DNA of 64,000 nucleotides from Bifidobacterium oedipodis. GTDB lineage: Bacteria > Actinomycetota > Actinomycetes > Actinomycetales > Bifidobacteriaceae. Both the position numbers and the translations under genes were made by a program. The DNA lies in assembly GCF_012932425.1 (NCBI RefSeq), contig NZ_JAAIII010000005.1, forward strand, positions 124,001 through 188,000, written 5' to 3'. The notes beneath the pieces were generated by a model that was not told where the DNA came from, did not search any database, and saw only the letters and a program-made list of their open reading frames with translations. Within the stretch, counting starts at the first letter, position 1. Each line of letters starts with the position of its first letter. Below, one piece after another: positions 53,112 to 62,000 of this stretch.

Positions 53112-53168
53112 CAAGGCAAAGTTTCAATGCGGACGAATTGGCCCGCAGTGCTGTTGAACCAGCCGGTA

Positions 53169-53354
53169 CTACTTACCGGACTTGTCAGTGCGATAGAAGC
53201 CGTGGCCCTTGAACTCGATCGGCACGGCAGAATACACCTTATGCACCTGCTCTTCGGAGCACTTCGGGCACACTGTAATGGCGTCGTCGGTAAAGGACTG
53301 AACTTCGGTGAAGTCGTAGCCGCAGTTCTTGCAGCGGTAATGATACGTAGGCAA
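53169..53354 (-). CDS. FmdB-family zinc-ribbon protein
   Basis: 61 residues from a TTG start placed by GGAGG eleven bases upstream (a longer frame reaches 53420). It has the typical PTYHYRCKNCGYDFTEVQSF and a second CPKC pair, so it binds one zinc ion with four cysteines. Such small proteins are common in actinobacteria; the function is not established. Terminator follows at 53079-53111. Confidence 0.85.
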   Translation of the reverse strand: MPTYHYRCKNCGYDFTEVQSFTDDAITVCPKCSEEQVHKVYSAVPIEFKGHGFYRTDKSGK

Positions 53355-53469
53355 CGGATTCCTCCAACAAGCTTGTTCGTAACGCACAGACTGGGTTCGC
53401 CATGCCGTGCAACCGTTCATATCCTAGTCGCCACCCCGACACATTGTCGTGTCCAAACAAGCTGGCGGC

Positions 53470-54114
53470 TTAATGGGATGATAATGCGGATGGGGTGGGT
53501 TGGTGTAGCCATGTGAAGCTGGTTGGTGTGAGTATGGCATCGGCGGGGACGTCGTGGGGTTCGGCAGGTAGGTTAAAATCCAAGACCTCCCACGGCCAGC
53601 ATATGGCGATCAGCGGGCAGCCAGGATTCCGCTCGGCAAGAGCGCGATCGTACCATCCGGCGCCACGGCCCAAACGGTATCCGCGCGGATCGACCGCCAG
53701 TGCTGGGGCAAATACTAAATCCGCTTGTGCCAAAGCCTGAGGATTGAGCAGGGGAGTATCTGGTTCGTCAGGACGTGCGCCATTGCCAGCTGCCACGTTG
53801 GTCTGTTGAAGTTGATCCAAGGAAGACAGTACGCTCCAACCGATGTCACGTCCGCTTCCCAATCGCGGAACCAGTACGCGGCAATTCTGATGCAGCAGGA
53901 AGCCCAATAGCGGGCGGGTTTCGATTTCCGTGCCCATCGACACATAGGCGGCCACTGTTAGCGTGTGATTCTCCAATTCGGTGAAAGAGCTTGATGCTAG
54001 CAAATCGTTCGGAAGCATCAGCGGCAGCTTGCCACCAGCGGCTTGCCTTTCTGCAGGCGTGGTGAGCTTGCGCCGTGCGAATGCCTGATGCCGCAACTGA
54101 TCCTTCTGACTCAT
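53470..54114 (-). CDS. 5-formyltetrahydrofolate cyclo-ligase
   Basis: 214 residues. The signature GYRLGRGAGWYDRAL (family GxRLGxGxGYYDR) near residue 145 binds ATP and phosphate; YVSMGTEIETRPLL and ADLVFAPALAVDPRG are also typical. It converts 5-formyl-THF to 5,10-methenyl-THF using ATP. There is no ribosome binding site before the ATG, but TATAAT lies seven bases upstream, so the message may be leaderless. Confidence 0.9.
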   Translation of the reverse strand: MSQKDQLRHQAFARRKLTTPAERQAAGGKLPLMLPNDLLASSSFTELENHTLTVAAYVSMGTEIETRPLLGFLLHQNCRVLVPRLGSGRDIGWSVLSSLDQLQQTNVAAGNGARPDEPDTPLLNPQALAQADLVFAPALAVDPRGYRLGRGAGWYDRALAERNPGCPLIAICWPWEVLDFNLPAEPHDVPADAILTPTSFTWLHQPTPSALSSH

Positions 54115-54696
54115 GGTGACGATTATAAGGATCCTTGCACCACTCTACTGGTGCATTGCAACGTGTATATGCCGTTTGCGGCGCATTGTCGAGTTTGCGA
54201 AGAGCTATCTGAAGTGTGTATGCGGAAGCGTCAATGAGGGGTCAGAGTGGACAAGAAAACAGGCCAAGCGCATGCTATATGAGATATTCGCAAAATACTC
54301 GGGGGTATGCGAAAGGGGTTTGCGACGCATTGCCAATGCTTGCATGACAGGTGAAACCCCCATGTAATTCACCCTATTTGGGGGCTTGCAGGCGCTGCGG
54401 CAGCGTAACTAGCGTGCGACTTTGTACAGAAGTATCCGCCCGATGGATACGAGAGAGACCGGTGACGAGGATGTACCTGCGGAGCCGGAGAAAGCGTGCG
54501 ATCATGCAAAAACAGAAGACCCCCCCCCTATATGCTAAGGTCGTGGCTGCGCTGCTAATGGCCGGTGCAGGCGTACTGCTGCAGCGCAAGGCCGAAGTCG
54601 GTCACGCGACGGGAACCGCGGCCCATCATGCCCGGTAACCGAGGTAAATGTGAAGCAGGTCCAAGGCCAAATCGCAGTAAAACAAAGACAGTCCAC
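54115..54696. other. 580-base region with no confident gene
   Basis: Contains the MTHFS promoter at its left end. A short frame at 54504-54638 (44 residues) with a hydrophobic stretch AKVVAALLMAGAGVLL begins just before a run of nine C bases; the run could be prone to slippage, but no further evidence supports a gene. Nothing else can be assigned. Confidence 0.5.
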
Positions 54697-55395
54697 ATGA
54701 GGACTAGTCCGACCAACAGAAGCCGTACCTTTACTCGTTCGGAGATGCGTTACCTGAAGATGCTTCCGGCGGTGGCAGGGGTAAGTGCCACCCGCATCAC
54801 CTACAGCGACGAATTCCGCGACGAAGCCACACGCCGTTACTTGGCCGGCCAAAGTCCCGTACAAATCTTCCGCGAAGCCGGTCTCGACCCCAGCTTGGTC
54901 GGATACAAGCGTATCGAGCGTTCGTTTGCGCGATGGAAGGCGGCGGCGCGTTCGGGGGCATCCGGAACCCGAGCGGCCGGTACTGCCAGTTCGCCCGGCA
55001 TCCAGCACACAAGCTCCGTCACAGCTGAACCCAGCATTGATTCCATGATCAGTTCCAGTAACAACACCGTGCCTAGTGCGATTGAACGAGCCTGGAATAA
55101 CGCCGATCCCAAAGTGCGCGAGGCAATGGGAGAGCCAAAGACTGCGCGTGATGAGGATTCCCGCGACCATCTCATCGCTCGGCAAGCTCTGCGGATTGCT
55201 GATTTGGAAAATCTGGTGGACAGGCTGTATCGGGAAATCGACGACTTACGCAAAGCTGGAGAGCGAACAGCCAAGGAGCGAACGGCCATCGAGCGCAAGA
55301 CCAACGAGCGCAAGACAGGCGATTGTAAAGCCATCAATCACCGAGCCGTTGGTCGCAGCACGCGCAACAGCTCACAAAGCTTCCCACGCGGATGA
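54697..55395 (+). CDS. HTH-domain protein (transposase-related helix-turn-helix)
   Basis: 232 residues from the ATG at 54697; the frame extends upstream without a good start. ITYSDEFRDEATRRYLAGQSPVQIFREAGLDP resembles the helix-turn-helix of IS3-type OrfA-like proteins found as single genes in Gram-positive bacteria. The rest contains a coiled-coil helix (IADLENLVDRLYREIDDLRKA, then KERT repeats). No inverted repeats or transposase catalytic gene is adjacent, so activity as an insertion sequence is unlikely. Ribosome binding site weak. Confidence 0.65.
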   Translation: MRTSPTNRSRTFTRSEMRYLKMLPAVAGVSATRITYSDEFRDEATRRYLAGQSPVQIFREAGLDPSLVGYKRIERSFARWKAAARSGASGTRAAGTASSPGIQHTSSVTAEPSIDSMISSSNNTVPSAIERAWNNADPKVREAMGEPKTARDEDSRDHLIARQALRIADLENLVDRLYREIDDLRKAGERTAKERTAIERKTNERKTGDCKAINHRAVGRSTRNSSQSFPRG

Positions 55396-55431
55396 CCATA
55401 TCCGAGCCATCCGCCCGCAATTCGCTGCGGC

Positions 55432-56145
55432 ATGGCTACAATACCTTCCGTGTCAGTATTCCAGTCCATCAAAGAGGCCATCAGTCCCAGCAGTCGCAAT
55501 GCCATTCGCCCGCCGAGGCTGAGCCATCCGGCGCTGCCCATTGTGTTGCGGCCGCTGACCCTCGACGATGCCGACGAGTGGAATGACGTGCGTTGGCGCA
55601 ATAACGACTGGCTGGCACCTTGGGAATCCGGCGATCCCGCGCATGGCGGTCCCATCAGTTACAACCAGTGGGTGCAACGTCAGCGTCGCAACGAGCAACG
55701 CGGCACCGACGTGGTGTTTGCCATCGAATACCAGATGCATATCGTCGGTCAGATCTCATTGGGTGCGATTTGTTATGGTGCCATGCGCACCGGCATCATC
55801 GGCTATTGGGTGGATCAGCAATACATTGGCCGCGGCTTCGCGCCCATGGCTGTGTGTTTATTGGCTGACTGGGCGCTCGGCGATCCGTTCGGCCCGGCCC
55901 TGCATCGTCTTGAAATCGCCATTCTGCCGGAAAATACGCGTTCCCTGGCCGTGGCGCGCAAGGTCGGCGCGCATCATGAGGGCTTGCGTGAACGATATAT
56001 GTACGTTAATGGCCGGTGGCGTGATCATGTCACGTTTGCACTCTTGGCAGAGGATCTGCGTGAAGGTTTCTGCGCGCGTCTGGCCGCGAGCCGCGCCGAA
56101 AGCGGCGTGGCGCAACGGCTGCGGCCCGACACGCCCGAAGCATAA
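55432..56145 (+). CDS. GNAT-family N-acetyltransferase (RimJ/RimL-like)
   Basis: 237 residues. The RimJ-type sequence IVLRPLTLDDADEWNDVRWRN, the acetyl-CoA region GYWVDQQYIGRGFAPMAVCLLADWAL and the late motif LHRLEIAILPENTRSLAVARKVG are visible. It would acetylate N-termini of ribosomal proteins or similar. Starts 37 bases after the HTH gene. Confidence 0.85.
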   Translation: MATIPSVSVFQSIKEAISPSSRNAIRPPRLSHPALPIVLRPLTLDDADEWNDVRWRNNDWLAPWESGDPAHGGPISYNQWVQRQRRNEQRGTDVVFAIEYQMHIVGQISLGAICYGAMRTGIIGYWVDQQYIGRGFAPMAVCLLADWALGDPFGPALHRLEIAILPENTRSLAVARKVGAHHEGLRERYMYVNGRWRDHVTFALLAEDLREGFCARLAASRAESGVAQRLRPDTPEA

Positions 56146-56183
56146 GACTTCAGTTCGTCAATGAGTCTCCTATTCTTATCACT

Positions 56184-57443
56184 ATGGGTTACGAATCACT
56201 AAGCACTATTGTCGTGCTGGTGATTGTGGCGATGGTCATTGCCATTTGGCTGCCTGTGCGCACGTCGAACGGCATGAAACGCGTGGCCGAGCATCGGCAG
56301 GATCGTTACTCGCCTTCGCTGCACATCGTTGAGGTGCAGGATGGCAGTCGATTCGGAGATGCGAAGCCGCATCAGGCGAAAGGGGCAGCAGTGCCAGCAT
56401 CATCAACGTCAGCGAAGCTGACTGAGGAGCACATTGCACATGTGCGCAAACTGCGCCGTGCGGCCGTGCGTCGTCGCCAGATTATCGCCGGCAGTCTGTT
56501 GGCAGTGACTGCGATAGTACTTGTCATCGCCGTCCCGTTGCATTTCAGCCTCTGGTTCGCGCTGATTCCGTTCGCTTTGCTGATCGCAGTGCTGGTGATG
56601 GGTGTGCGCGCCTCGCGGCAGGCCCGCGAATGGGAGCGCCGAGTTGCACGCTATGAGCGCAGCCGCAGGAAGACTGCGAAAGCCGTTGCTGCCCATAAGG
56701 AGCGCTTGAAGCAAGCACAGGCGGCCAAGGCTATTGCGACTGCCGAATCCGAGAACGTCCAGCATGTTGACGATGATGCCTCCACCGAAGTGTTGGAGCA
56801 GCGCCAGATTCGTCGTGCGCTGCATGATGCCGAAGTTGAGGCTGCTAAAGCCAAAGCGTTGCGTGCCGCCGCTGCTAAGGCCGAGCAGGCCGGTGAACAG
56901 GCGGCAGATGCTCAGCCCGTTGCTGCCGCCGTTGCCGAACCGGCACAGGAACATAGCGAGGCCGAGGCTGCGACGCATCATAGTGTTGAACCGTCGTTGA
57001 CCGTGCGCGATGAGCGCGATGCCACATCCGAGCTGGCAACCGTGCATCCGGCGCGTCCTTTGGAATCTTCTCTGGATCTCATCTCCTTCTCGCTGGGCTC
57101 AGCGCCGGAGAGCTTGGAAATCAAGTCGACTCGTCAGGTGGCCAAGGCTGAGCCTGTGGCACCGCAGGTCGCTGAACAGCTGATTGATGAGGCTAAGGCT
57201 GTTAAGGCCGCCGATGATGCGCAGGCAGCTGCCAAGGCCGCTGTGGAAGCCGCTGCGGCTATTGCCGATGCCGCGGATGGTGTGAGTATTGCGGCTGATT
57301 CCAATGCCACTGCCGTTCCCGATGTGACTGATGCGGATGCTTTCCACAAGCAGGAATCGCAGGCTGATGTTGAGGCTCCGGCTGCTACATCCGACTCGCT
57401 GGGTGCGGGTCTGGCCGGCATTCTTTCCCGTCGCGGCAACTGA
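56184..57443 (+). CDS. Membrane protein resembling the divisome component SepX/GlpR
   Basis: 419 residues. An N-terminal membrane helix (LSTIVVLVIVAMVIAIWLP) is followed by a basic cytosolic linker, then a two-helix membrane hairpin (about 95-140) preceded by VRKLRRAAVRRRQ. A coiled-coil Ala/Glu/Lys-rich region and a disordered tail ending AGLAGILSRRGN complete it. This order matches actinobacterial SepX/GlpR proteins from memory; sequence conservation is low, so the call is tentative. Confidence 0.55.
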   Translation: MGYESLSTIVVLVIVAMVIAIWLPVRTSNGMKRVAEHRQDRYSPSLHIVEVQDGSRFGDAKPHQAKGAAVPASSTSAKLTEEHIAHVRKLRRAAVRRRQIIAGSLLAVTAIVLVIAVPLHFSLWFALIPFALLIAVLVMGVRASRQAREWERRVARYERSRRKTAKAVAAHKERLKQAQAAKAIATAESENVQHVDDDASTEVLEQRQIRRALHDAEVEAAKAKALRAAAAKAEQAGEQAADAQPVAAAVAEPAQEHSEAEAATHHSVEPSLTVRDERDATSELATVHPARPLESSLDLISFSLGSAPESLEIKSTRQVAKAEPVAPQVAEQLIDEAKAVKAADDAQAAAKAAVEAAAAIADAADGVSIAADSNATAVPDVTDADAFHKQESQADVEAPAATSDSLGAGLAGILSRRGN

Positions 57444-57506
57444 TCGGCGAATCAGTTGATTCGCGTGTGCCGAAGTCGGCTATTCGCCATGATTTCTCTC
57501 ACAGCG

Positions 57507-57533
57507 TTAGCACTCGAGTTGGCAGAGTGCTAA
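57507..57533. promoter_or_regulatory. CIRCE operator (HrcA binding site)
   Basis: Perfect TTAGCACTC-N9-GAGTGCTAA, located 115 bases upstream of groES. It is the classical target of the HrcA heat-shock repressor. Confidence 0.97.
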
Positions 57534-57647
57534 CAATCGCGCTACCATAAGTCCTAGCGCAAAGGGACAACGCAAGTGATCGTCAGCCTCTTGAGGCGTT
57601 CTGGCGCGGCATTAACGAACTCACGAGTAGATACGAGGTGACCCACA

Positions 57648-57941
57648 GTGTCGATCAAGCTCACACCGTTGGAAGATAAGATCATCGTCAAGCAGGCCGA
57701 GGCCCAGACCCAGACCGCTTCCGGTCTGTACATTCCGGACAACGCCAAGGAGAAGCCGCAGCAGGGTGAAGTCCTGGCCGTTGGCCCGGGCCGTCGCGAC
57801 GACAAGGGCGAGCGCATCCCGATGGACGTCAAGGTCGGCGACAAGGTGCTGTACTCCAAGTACGGCGGCACCGAAGTGCACTACGAGGGTGAGGATTACC
57901 TCATCATCGGTGCCCGTGACGTGCTCGCCATCCTTGGCTGA
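57648..57941 (+). CDS. groES: 10-kDa chaperonin GroES
   Basis: 97 residues from a GTG. Typical start [21 protein letters not shown] and mobile-loop region [22 protein letters not shown] and YSKYGGTEV. It caps GroEL during folding. Under CIRCE control. groEL is not adjacent, as in other bifidobacteria and many actinobacteria with separate groES and groEL loci. Confidence 0.97.
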   Translation: MSIKLTPLEDKIIVKQAEAQTQTASGLYIPDNAKEKPQQGEVLAVGPGRRDDKGERIPMDVKVGDKVLYSKYGGTEVHYEGEDYLIIGARDVLAILG

Positions 57942-57965
57942 TTCGCGCATCACAGGAATTGTTGC

Positions 57966-57997
57966 AAAGCCCCGGTTGCAGACGCAGCCGGGGCTTT
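57966..57997 (+). terminator. Rho-independent-like terminator after groES
   Basis: AAAGCCCCGG pairs perfectly with CCGGGGCTTT around a short loop, with a short T tract. Confidence 0.85.
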
Positions 57998-58139
57998 GCT
58001 GTACCCAAAACCGGTATGCCATGCGCCGCAGGCATGGCATAACCACGGTTCCATGCATTTGAGTGTCGCACTGCCGAACACGTACACTGGCATGTGGAGA
58101 GGGAGCTTACGAAGGGGACCCCTGACGAAAGAGGCTGTT

Positions 58140-59084
58140 ATGACCGCCACATCCGACGCATTGGTGCGTATCGCAGACGCGCTTGAAACCGCTTTGGCCT
58201 GCTCACGCGAAGTTATTGACGTTGCCGTGACCACATTCGCTGCTGGCGGTCACCTGCTGCTGGAAGACGTACCCGGCGTTGGCAAAACTACGCTGGCTCG
58301 TGCCATGAGCCGCGCTATCGGCGGCGAATCCCACCGTATCCAATTCACTCCGGACATGCTGCCCAGCGATCTGACCGGTGTCAACATCTACTCGCAGAAC
58401 ACCGGGCGTTTCGAATTCCATCCAGGTCCGCTATTTGCCAATATCGTCATCGCCGACGAAATCAACCGTGCCAATCCCAAAACCCAGTCGGCCATGCTGG
58501 AAGCCATGAACGAAGGGCAAATCAGCGTGGACGGCGAAACCTACCCACTGCCCGACCCCTATTTTGTCGTCGCCACACAGAATCCAATCGAACTGGAAGG
58601 CACTTATCCACTGCCCGAAGCACAGCTTGACCGTTTCATGGCCTGCACCAGCTTCGGCTACCCAACCTACGACGCCGAAAAAACCATGCTGACCGCAACC
58701 GACTGGGCCAACCCAGTTGAACGGTTGGATCAAATCTGCGAAGTCAGCCAGGCTGCCGATATACGCGCCGCTGTGCGTAAGGTAACGCTCTCCGACGCTG
58801 TGGCGGCCTATATCGCAACATTGGTGCGTGCCACCCGCAACCATGATGGCATTCGCTATGGTGCTTCGCCTCGCGCCAGCCTGTATTTGGCGGCTATGGC
58901 ACGTGCCCGTGCCTTCATCGCCGGCCGCGACTATGTGTTGCCCGATGACGTGTCTGCGCTCGCCGTGCCCGTGCTCGCCCACCGACTGGTATTGGACGAT
59001 GCCGGCTTCGGCTCTGCGACTCTTGATCGCTCGCGCGCCTTGATCGCCGACATCGTAGCTGCCACCGCCGTGCCGCGTGCGTAA
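58140..59084 (+). CDS. MoxR-family AAA ATPase
   Basis: 314 residues. Walker A GVGKTT (Lys49) in LLLEDVPGVGKTTLARAM, Walker B IVIADEINRANPKTQSAMLEAM, and the sensor region VVATQNPIELEGTYPLPEAQLDRF are characteristic. The start at 58140 is the one nearest the conserved domain (GAAAGAGG upstream). MoxR proteins act as chaperones for partner membrane proteins, typically a DUF58 protein, which here is fused to a transglutaminase in the next gene (12 bases downstream). Confidence 0.93.
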   Translation: MTATSDALVRIADALETALACSREVIDVAVTTFAAGGHLLLEDVPGVGKTTLARAMSRAIGGESHRIQFTPDMLPSDLTGVNIYSQNTGRFEFHPGPLFANIVIADEINRANPKTQSAMLEAMNEGQISVDGETYPLPDPYFVVATQNPIELEGTYPLPEAQLDRFMACTSFGYPTYDAEKTMLTATDWANPVERLDQICEVSQAADIRAAVRKVTLSDAVAAYIATLVRATRNHDGIRYGASPRASLYLAAMARARAFIAGRDYVLPDDVSALAVPVLAHRLVLDDAGFGSATLDRSRALIADIVAATAVPRA

Positions 59085-59095
59085 AGGCGAACGCC

Positions 59096-62000
59096 ATGAG
59101 CGAAAGCAAGCCTGTTCAACCCATGCGGCGCATACGTCGGATACGCAGCATCATGCGCAGGCCAGCCCGACATTTCTGCAAGCTTGGTGTGATTCGACCC
59201 ACCGTCGGCGCATTGGTGCTGCTCGCGATCGGTGCGGGACTGTGCTACGGCGGTCTGTTGCTGGACGATCGCACGCTGATGGCTGCCACCGTGGCCATTG
59301 TGGCGCTGCTGGTGCTCAGTATCATCATCGTCGCCTTGCAATGGTTCGGACTGCTTGTTATTGGTTCCAAAGCGCGCATTGTCGCGCAAAGTGAGCAACG
59401 CGATCAGCAAGGCCATGTGGTAGGCCGTATTGTCGGCGATTTGCCGCAACAGCGCGGCCTGTATGTGCGCGTGAGCAATGTGGTGCGTTGGAAGTCACCA
59501 TTCGGTCTGATAGCCGCGCGACGCGTAATACCTGCGCAATCGGAAACATTGCTATTGCCCGTGCCTGATAACACCAGCCAGACCGGTGTTTCAGCTGTGG
59601 ACAAGCGCAGTGCCGGCGCCGACCAGTCGGAACATTCCGGAGGTGTGCGCGCCTACGCTCCCGGAGACCCGCTCAAACTGATAGCATGGCGGCACACCGC
59701 ACACCGAGGCGAACTCATGACCCGCGAATCCAGTCGCGATGTGCGTGCCACAGCCTTGCTTGTGCTCAACACCCATAATCTGCGCGTAGACCAGCTCGAC
59801 AGTGCCGTTCGCGCACTGCTGCCATGCGCACAAGCCGTCGGTGCCAGCCGATCCGAACGGTTGGTTATTACCGATGGCACGCAAACCCATGAGGGGCTTG
59901 AAGCGGTTGAACGATTCCTTGCCGCCGCTCAGCCGCAAACGTATCAGTACGACCAGCAGGGCCAGCAAGTTCAGCAGACTCATCAACCCCAGAAGGCTCA
60001 GTCGCAGCCATCGCAGCCGCAGCAACGGTCACAATCGCAGCAATCACATCAGCCGCAGCAGAGCGACATAACCCGCGCTGCCGCCTCAATCAGCCGTATC
60101 GTCCTGCAAACACAAGGGCCCGTGCGCGTGCTGGTATGCGACGCCGCGGATTCCAACGAACTGCTTGCCGCGCTCAAACACACCCCGATCGCGCAGCGAA
60201 TCATCGAACTTGCCCCAACGCCACCGGCCGAGCCGGACGAATTACGCCGCATCGGGCTGTTCCCCGAAACAACGCCTGCCGTCGGCAATCTCAAGCTCAA
60301 CAGCCTTGCCCGTACAGCCACAGAGGCAACAGCGGCAATCCCCGCGACCGCATCCACAACAGTCGGCACAGCAGCCAGCACAGCAGGCGTCGCAACAATC
60401 GGTACGCTAGGTCAACGTCTTGCCGGTGCCCTAGCCCTGCTGACGATGTTCGCCATGACGCTCGACGGTCTCGCCGGCATGGTGTCCGTCGACGGCCTAT
60501 GGTTCCGTTTTGCGGCGGTACTGCTGGCGCTCGCCGCCCTCGGCACTGCTGTGCCATCCCGCGCAAGCAGTTGTAAGAAGAAGCGCACCCTTATCACCCG
60601 TATACTGTCTCCAGCCACGCTGCGTCTGCTGGGCTACATCATCGCCACGCTGATCGCTGCGGCCGCGCTAATTACCCTCCGTGTGTACGTCATCACCGGA
60701 AACTGGCTATTTCGTATGCCCATGGTGTGCGACGGCAGCCCGCAGACGGAAACTGACGGTGTCGTCGTATGCGACACCTTGGTCAGAGCCGACCCATGGG
60801 CCACCGTATCGCAAGCATTCGAACGCGGCTTCGACCAGCTCAACCTGCAATTGCCGCCATTAGACGTATCCGAATACAGCGATATCGTGCTCATCGTATG
60901 CGCGGCGGCGCTCGCCATCGTTATCCGCTGCCTGCTGACGTGGCGTTTCGCGATTCCCTTCATGGCCCTGCTGCCCGTGGTCGCTCTTGCTGCCGACTAT
61001 GCCTTCGTGGGTCACCGTGTGCCGCTGTGGGGCATCGGCCTGATCGCCTGCGCGTTCCCACTGGCGCTCTGGAGCGCCCAAACTGTGACGCATCACAGCC
61101 TGCCGAAGTTCCGACGATTCGCGCTGCTTGCCGCCGCGCCGCCACTGGTCGCGTCCGTGCTTGCCGCCGCCGTCACGATGCCGCTGGTCGCCCCCGCAAC
61201 AAGCCTGGCCTATAGCATTCCGCTATCCATAGGAGAGGGCGGCGGCATGTTCTCGTCGAACACCGTCAGCCCGATGATCGATCTCAAACGCAACATTCTT
61301 GCCGGATCCGACTCCACAGTGCTGGAATACCAGGCCAGCAGGCGCCTATACCTGCGCATGACCACACTCGATGACTTCGACGGCGACACATGGGGCTACG
61401 ACAAGCAGTTCGCCCTTGACGCCGGGCTATATGGTTCAGGCATCCGATTGGGGCGAAACGACGACGAGGATCTCACCTATGAGCAGCGCGCCAGTTGGGG
61501 GCCGTTGGATGTGTATATGGATGAGCTTGGCTACAGCGGCTACGACGTATCCACCGCCAACGAGAATACGTTGGAACGATTCATGGCAAGCGCCAATGTT
61601 GACATCACCTCCCTGCATTCGCGATTCCTGCCGGTTCCTGGCAACGTACGATGGATGAGCGGCATGGGCAGCGACTGGCTGGCCTACCAGGATGGCACCG
61701 TGTACAATCGCTCCACCGGCACGTCCGACGACACCTCGTACTCGGTGTACGCTTCCGGCGTCGATCCCATCACATCGGACTCAGGTTTTGACCAGTTGAA
61801 TCTCATCAACGACGCCCACAACAGAATCGTCAGCCAACAACAGGCCGACGAAAGTGATGCGCAGCGTTGGAACGAAGCGCGTCGCACCGTCGAAAGCAAC
61901 GGACTGGGCATGATACGTAACGATTACGTCATCATCCCCATCGACTACAGCCTGCAAGACAGCACCGTCACTACGCGTAGCGGCCAGGTGCTGGGACGAG

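Noticed and set aside
54565..54696. Phase-variable fusion of the poly-C frame with the HTH gene
   Set aside because: The HTH frame has a TAA at 54556-54558, between the C run and the HTH start, so a slip at the run cannot join them.
54697..55395. Complete insertion sequence around the HTH gene
   Set aside because: No terminal inverted repeats, target duplication or catalytic transposase gene can be seen in the flanks.
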